Shown in pieces: positions 59,489 through 64,000 of a stretch of 64,000 nucleotides of DNA. Location: positions 1 to 64,000 of the forward strand of contig NW_020312147.1 in assembly GCF_002999335.1 (NCBI RefSeq). Reading direction: 5' to 3'. The notes beneath the pieces were generated by a model. The model did not search any database. It was not told the origin of the DNA and saw only the letters and a program-made list of their open reading frames with translations. Source of the stretch: Cyclospora cayetanensis (Eukaryota > Apicomplexa > Conoidasida > Eucoccidiorida > Eimeriidae). How positions within the stretch are numbered: position 1 is the stretch's first letter; each line of letters opens with the position of its first letter. A program made the translations under genes and the position numbers.

Positions 59489-62400
59489 TTTCGTGAGAAT
59501 CCTCAGGAGGCGGAGAGACGAGCAAGGCGCTGATGGTAGAGGGGAGGTTGCTCCAGCCTGGCAGGCTGCAGAAACGTCACACTGAGCTGGGAGATTCGCG
59601 GATGCCAGCTCACTGTAGTGCCCTTGCTAGCATGGTGGTACCATCGCTCGTGCGGCTGCTGGATGGATGTGTGTGCCTGTGTCTGTGTCTGTGTGTATGT
59701 GCAGAAATTCGACGTTTGCAGTCGTGGATCGGAGGGGCTGAACACGGATGCTCTCCTAGCATAAGCGGTGGTCGCCACTGCCTTGCTAGGCGCTCTGCAT
59801 GCCACACTGCACAGGCCGGCGAAGCGAAGCTATCTCGTTAGTTCTAGGGAACCTTCCCGCCGCTTTCGCGGTATAGGTCTCCCTCGGCTGCAGGGGGCAA
59901 CAGGCACTTCCTTTGCTCCTCCGAAGCTGTTTCAGCTGCCTTCCTTCGCAGATTTCACTTAATTAGGCAAGAGGCGGAAGGGATGCGGCTGCAGACCTCG
60001 ACCAAACGCCTGCATGTACACGAGGGTCGGGTGGTGTTTCGGAGGGGTTGACGCCCTGACAGCGGACCACACTGTGGGGTGTGTCTGTGAGCGAGATTCG
60101 CCGAGACGCAGATACGTCGGCTGTCTTTTTATGAAATTAAGCTGAAACGATTCTCCTGGGATGAAGGTAAATCAATCAAAAGGGGACATGGAGGTGTCAG
60201 AATGCGCTACACATGCCATCCCACCAGCCACCCTGTTTCGATACGCAGCAGAGGGAGGAAGCGCATCGTATTTCTTCCTGTGCATAGAGACCAAATGAAA
60301 ATTGGCAGGCATACCCGGTGCAAGGGAAGCTGCGGTAATATTGCTGCATATAGATTGACGGCGCAGTATCCCTGGGACTGCATCCAGGGTGCCCGAGATG
60401 AACTGCCAGATGTCAACACTTTAGGGTGAATGTTATTACCCTTCCATCATTATTCGCATCCTAGCCAAATCTTTGATAGCTTAAAGAGCTGAACAGTCAA
60501 CAGGCGGCTCGGCATCTTGACGGATTCAACAGAAATGCCCTTTGGATGCACACACTACTGCTACTTTGTGTGTGTACAGCGTGTATCCGTTGTTCAGCAG
60601 CAGTGCTCGGAACATTGCAATGCAGTGTTAGCTCTCTTAGGCAAGGTGGAAGGGACTTTGAAAATCGGTGAGCAGGCGGTGGCGTCGCAGTAGAGGAAGA
60701 GCGAAGTGTATGAATGCACATCCCACACATCATAGGATTCTGAAAGCAAACACAAACACTTGGACGCTTGTTGCAGACCCTTTACCTTAGCAGAGCACAA
60801 ACCAAAGAAGTGACACGAGCAGAGAAACTTTTGAGTGTGCGCCCTAGGCAGGCACTTTTAAATCCCCAAATCGAACAACAAAACATAACAGAATGTTACC
60901 ATGTGTTCCTTCGGTAGAGCTCTTTTTCCCCTCCACCGGCCGTGTCCATAAGGGTCCCAGTATGGTAGGAGTGGGTAGAGGAAAGAAAAAGCTAAGCTGC
61001 ATGGGTATTGCCACACCCTCGAAGAACTCGAAGTATTCATTTACACCGCTTCCACGTATCGGCCTTGAGCGCACAAACGACAATATCTATGCTTCTAAAG
61101 TATCAAGGTAATTTTACTCTACAGCAAGGTGTATTCTAATAGCTAGGCCATATGGCCCATTCTTCAACTAATTCGAAATTCAATTAAGAATGCAAGAAAA
61201 AGTGCTGGAGCGTATCATAACCCGCCACAATCACAGTGCAGCGGCTGCATACTTTGGAGTTAAAGCGGCTAATCAGGGCATATTGGCTTCAGCGGCGGAT
61301 GAAGAGCTAATACAAGCTATAATGCGGAACTGCATGGCTAACGTGCGTGCAAAAACCGCTAATCAAAAATTCAATCGCAGCGGTAGAGCGGATTTGCTTC
61401 TTCGTTATGATAGGTAGATTCTGTTCGCACTTGACAATAATTTAGTGTGGTTACATGGGTCAGATTTTTGCTATCAAGCCCACTATGCTTCATATCTGTA
61501 TGATGAAGGAGCAAGTGCTAATGACCAGTATTTTTTGAGTCCTTGGGCCCTGTTCGGTGGCAGTTGTTGGGATCATTAAGACTAGGAAGCCAGCTTGCAG
61601 CCCTTGCGTCTAGCTGCTACTTGGACTCGTGGCAAAAATGACGGAGACTTACGTGTGGGTAGTCGTTTCCCCAAATTCATGCTGGATTACAGCCATTTTT
61701 CTATTCCATGGACACGTACATCGGCTGCTTGAGATCCTCATACTTCTTCTTTGCAGTGGAATAATAGTGAAGTGCAGGGAAGCAGATAAGCAATATTATG
61801 TTTATCAACTTTATGCCACTGTTTCGCATGGCAACTAGGGAATATTCTTGTGACCGTTGGGCGGTCAGCCCAACATACACCGACTCTTTACAGGTCCAAT
61901 ATATGCCACAGCGCTGCATCGCGCACTCACAACGTGTACGTGTCTGCAAAGAAAGTGTATTTGTTGTCTTAAGCCCGTCGCAGCTGCAACGCAAAGAAGC
62001 CCTACATGTCCACAGAATGCCTCCATGGGTGGGCAGTTCTCAGCACTTCCTTACCAACTTGCTTTGCCCATCTGCAACTTTAGCGGGCCTTACTACATGG
62101 GGGCGCTGCTCCAGTTATATCTATACGAATCAACCAGAATGATTATCTGGCTTGGCCCGGCAGTTAGGTACTATGCACATTGGCTCATAAACACACAGAT
62201 TCACTAAATATGTAGCTGGCTGCACCTTGAATGCGCCCGGAGTTCTGAGTGCGCGAGCCATCACACGCTCCAGCTGTCTCTCTATCCTCTCATGCCAGAA
62301 CCATGTAAAAGGGCGAAGGAGTTCTTCTGAGGTGACATTAACTTTCCGGTAGTTGTACTCGTTTGAAAGCTATAGTTTTCTTCTGATGGGGACCCCTGGT

Positions 62401-64000
62401 GGCGCGCAAAACGAGGAGAGACGCGCAGGAATTCAGAGGTGCCTTGACTGCAATAGCAGTGGCTGGTTGAGTGCGAGGCTGGAAGTATTATACGAGACCC
62501 CGCTCGAAGGCCTTAGCGAATGCAGTGAGAAAGTAAGAATTGGGAACTGCTTCATCAATCTTTCTCCCATGCAGTACTGCCTTCCTGGATCTCTCCTATA
62601 CTATTATTCCTTCACAGGACAGGGATTTTGGCCGCAAAGAGGATTGGAAGCTTTTTTTATGCGCTCGACACTGGTGCCTGACGAACTGGAAGGCAGCCAT
62701 CTCACAAACTACCGTACCTTGTACGGACCAAGGCAATGTTTCCCATACAGAATCCTGGCTTGGCGGCAGCATGCCTTGACGCTATCCAAGCGTCAACCCG
62801 AAGCTGTCAGCATGTGCCAATAGCGCTACAAAAGTGTGGGGCAGGTTCATGCCGGCAGGCTGTTTGCATTCGACTTTCTTTAGCTTCTATTGGTCTGAGG
62901 CACGCTATTTTCACTGCATGGCTGCTACCCAGACTAAGTAAGAAATGCACGAGGAACAAAGGGGAGATCAGGCCAAGCAACGTGTGGAAGTATACTTCCA
63001 CATGAGTCGCAAAACACAAGACTATGAGAACAGCCGGACCTTACTGCAGTCAGTGCCTAACTAAACTTTGTATGCCGCCTAACAAACCTGGGTACCTACT
63101 GTAAGTGCTTATGATATATGGGTCAGTGCGCTGAGTTACCGTTTGTAAGAAAGTCCTCTTAGGGTCCTTAAGGGAGATTTCGCACGATGCAAATTTCTTG
63201 CAAGTGCTCTTGTTCTTTGGAGGGTGTCGTTGGAGCATAGCTGACCCCATCCACGACGCTCACCCCAAAGCCTCCGGCGACGGTGATGAGAAGACAGCTG
63301 GAGTGCACGCTGCTCCACCCTTGCAGATTTCAAGTGCTCACGCACCTAGCTGCCCAAAGCAATTTACCCCTTAGCGTGTACGAAGTTCATTTTAATGACT
63401 ATGGAGCTCCCTAACCCTACTTTGCAGCACAGAGCATCCCGACAGCCAAATCAACCAGTCCACCCTTGCCTAACTCTTGCTTAAGTATATCCAATATGGT
63501 GGAAGGTTCCTGGCTGTAGCATGCCCCGGCACAGATTGAGGATGTGAGCGCGTGGGGTTCCATTGGAAGCCTCCGTGCGGGCACAAGCCGAGACTCAGTG
63601 CAAGCTTTGTAGAAACGTCGATGTGACCTTAAAATAGACCTCCTGCTTCCCCTGCGTGTGCCCGGCACTTCCTGACATGAGAAGAAAGAATTATCGAAAG
63701 CCCGCTTCGCTGGACTTTCGAAGCACTTCGAGCGTGTACAGTTGGCTGCATGTTGCATCTCGCGCACACGCACACATTACGGCAGCTTCTTGTGTCAAGC
63801 TAACAGGCCTTTGCAATAAGCGAGAAGGGCAAGCACATTACCGAAATAATGATTTTTGTACTAGTCCTTCGTTGCTTGTAGCCCGTGTACAAGCTTAGTT
63901 TCCTAAACATACGTCGAGGATTCTGACGGGTGTGGGCAGGGGAAGCAAACGTTCTCTTGAAAAACGCTCATCACGTTTTAGACAGGTTTTGATCGAGTTT
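59489..64000. other. Feature-poor end of window, 4.5 kb
   Basis: No recognisable gene. Open frames at 61190-61417 (75 codons, plus) and 62353-62823 (156 codons, plus) have balanced composition but no motif I know. The promoter of CHAF1B should lie at the left end. No long repeats, tRNA or rRNA were seen. Confidence 0.5.

Noticed and set aside
62353..62823. 156-codon plus-strand frame near the window end
   Set aside because: No motif or homology that I recognise; kept only as a remark in the intergenic entry.

Overview
This is nuclear DNA of an apicomplexan, most likely an Eimeria-type coccidian. Genes carry many short introns with GT..AG borders. Several proteins contain runs of Gln, Ala and Ser encoded by CAG/GCA/GCT triplets. 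CA, TA, GA and GT microsatellites and minisatellites sit mainly in introns. One gene encodes a thioredoxin-like protein with a signal peptide followed by a basic leader, as expected for apicoplast targeting. The genus is an inference; no rRNA or tRNA was seen to settle it.

Layout: a 5'-truncated coatomer beta subunit (+, up to 4772) converges with a condensin CAP-H/Barren gene (-, 5738 to about 14400). A feature-poor stretch holds only the proteasome beta-4/PSMB2 gene (+, 18716-20183). A poly-Ala/poly-Gln nuclear-type protein with a possible AP2-like segment lies at 21834 to about 24220 (-), followed by an unresolved GC- and repeat-rich tract. A thioredoxin-like CPYC protein (-, 27970-30287) is head to head with a mitochondrial-type HslV protease (+, 31245-34140). 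Two orphan genes, an acidic repeat protein (+, 35131-36740) and a Ser/Ala/Gln-rich protein (-, 37254-38153), converge on each other. Then come chaperonin CCT delta (+, 41181-45662), a dCMP deaminase with an N-terminal nucleotide-kinase-like domain (-, 47017-51194) and the chromatin assembly factor CAF-1 p60/CHAF1B WD40 protein (-, 53782-59488). The last 4.5 kb shows no recognisable gene.

Most genes are housekeeping and do not form a pathway cluster. CAP-H and CAF-1 p60 act on chromosomes and chromatin, PSMB2 and HslV in protein degradation, CCT delta in folding, beta-COP in Golgi vesicle traffic and dCMP deaminase in dUMP supply. The window alternates between repeat-rich segments (about 1-14.5, 21.8-32 and 53.8-59.5 kb), where proteins carry homopolymer runs, and repeat-poor segments (about 14.6-21.8, 38-53.8 and 59.5-64 kb), where they do not. 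Exon borders were worked out by hand from splice signals, phase and remembered family sequence. For PSMB2, CCT4, HslV, dCMP deaminase, CHAF1B and the thioredoxin-like gene the exons join in phase from start to stop.
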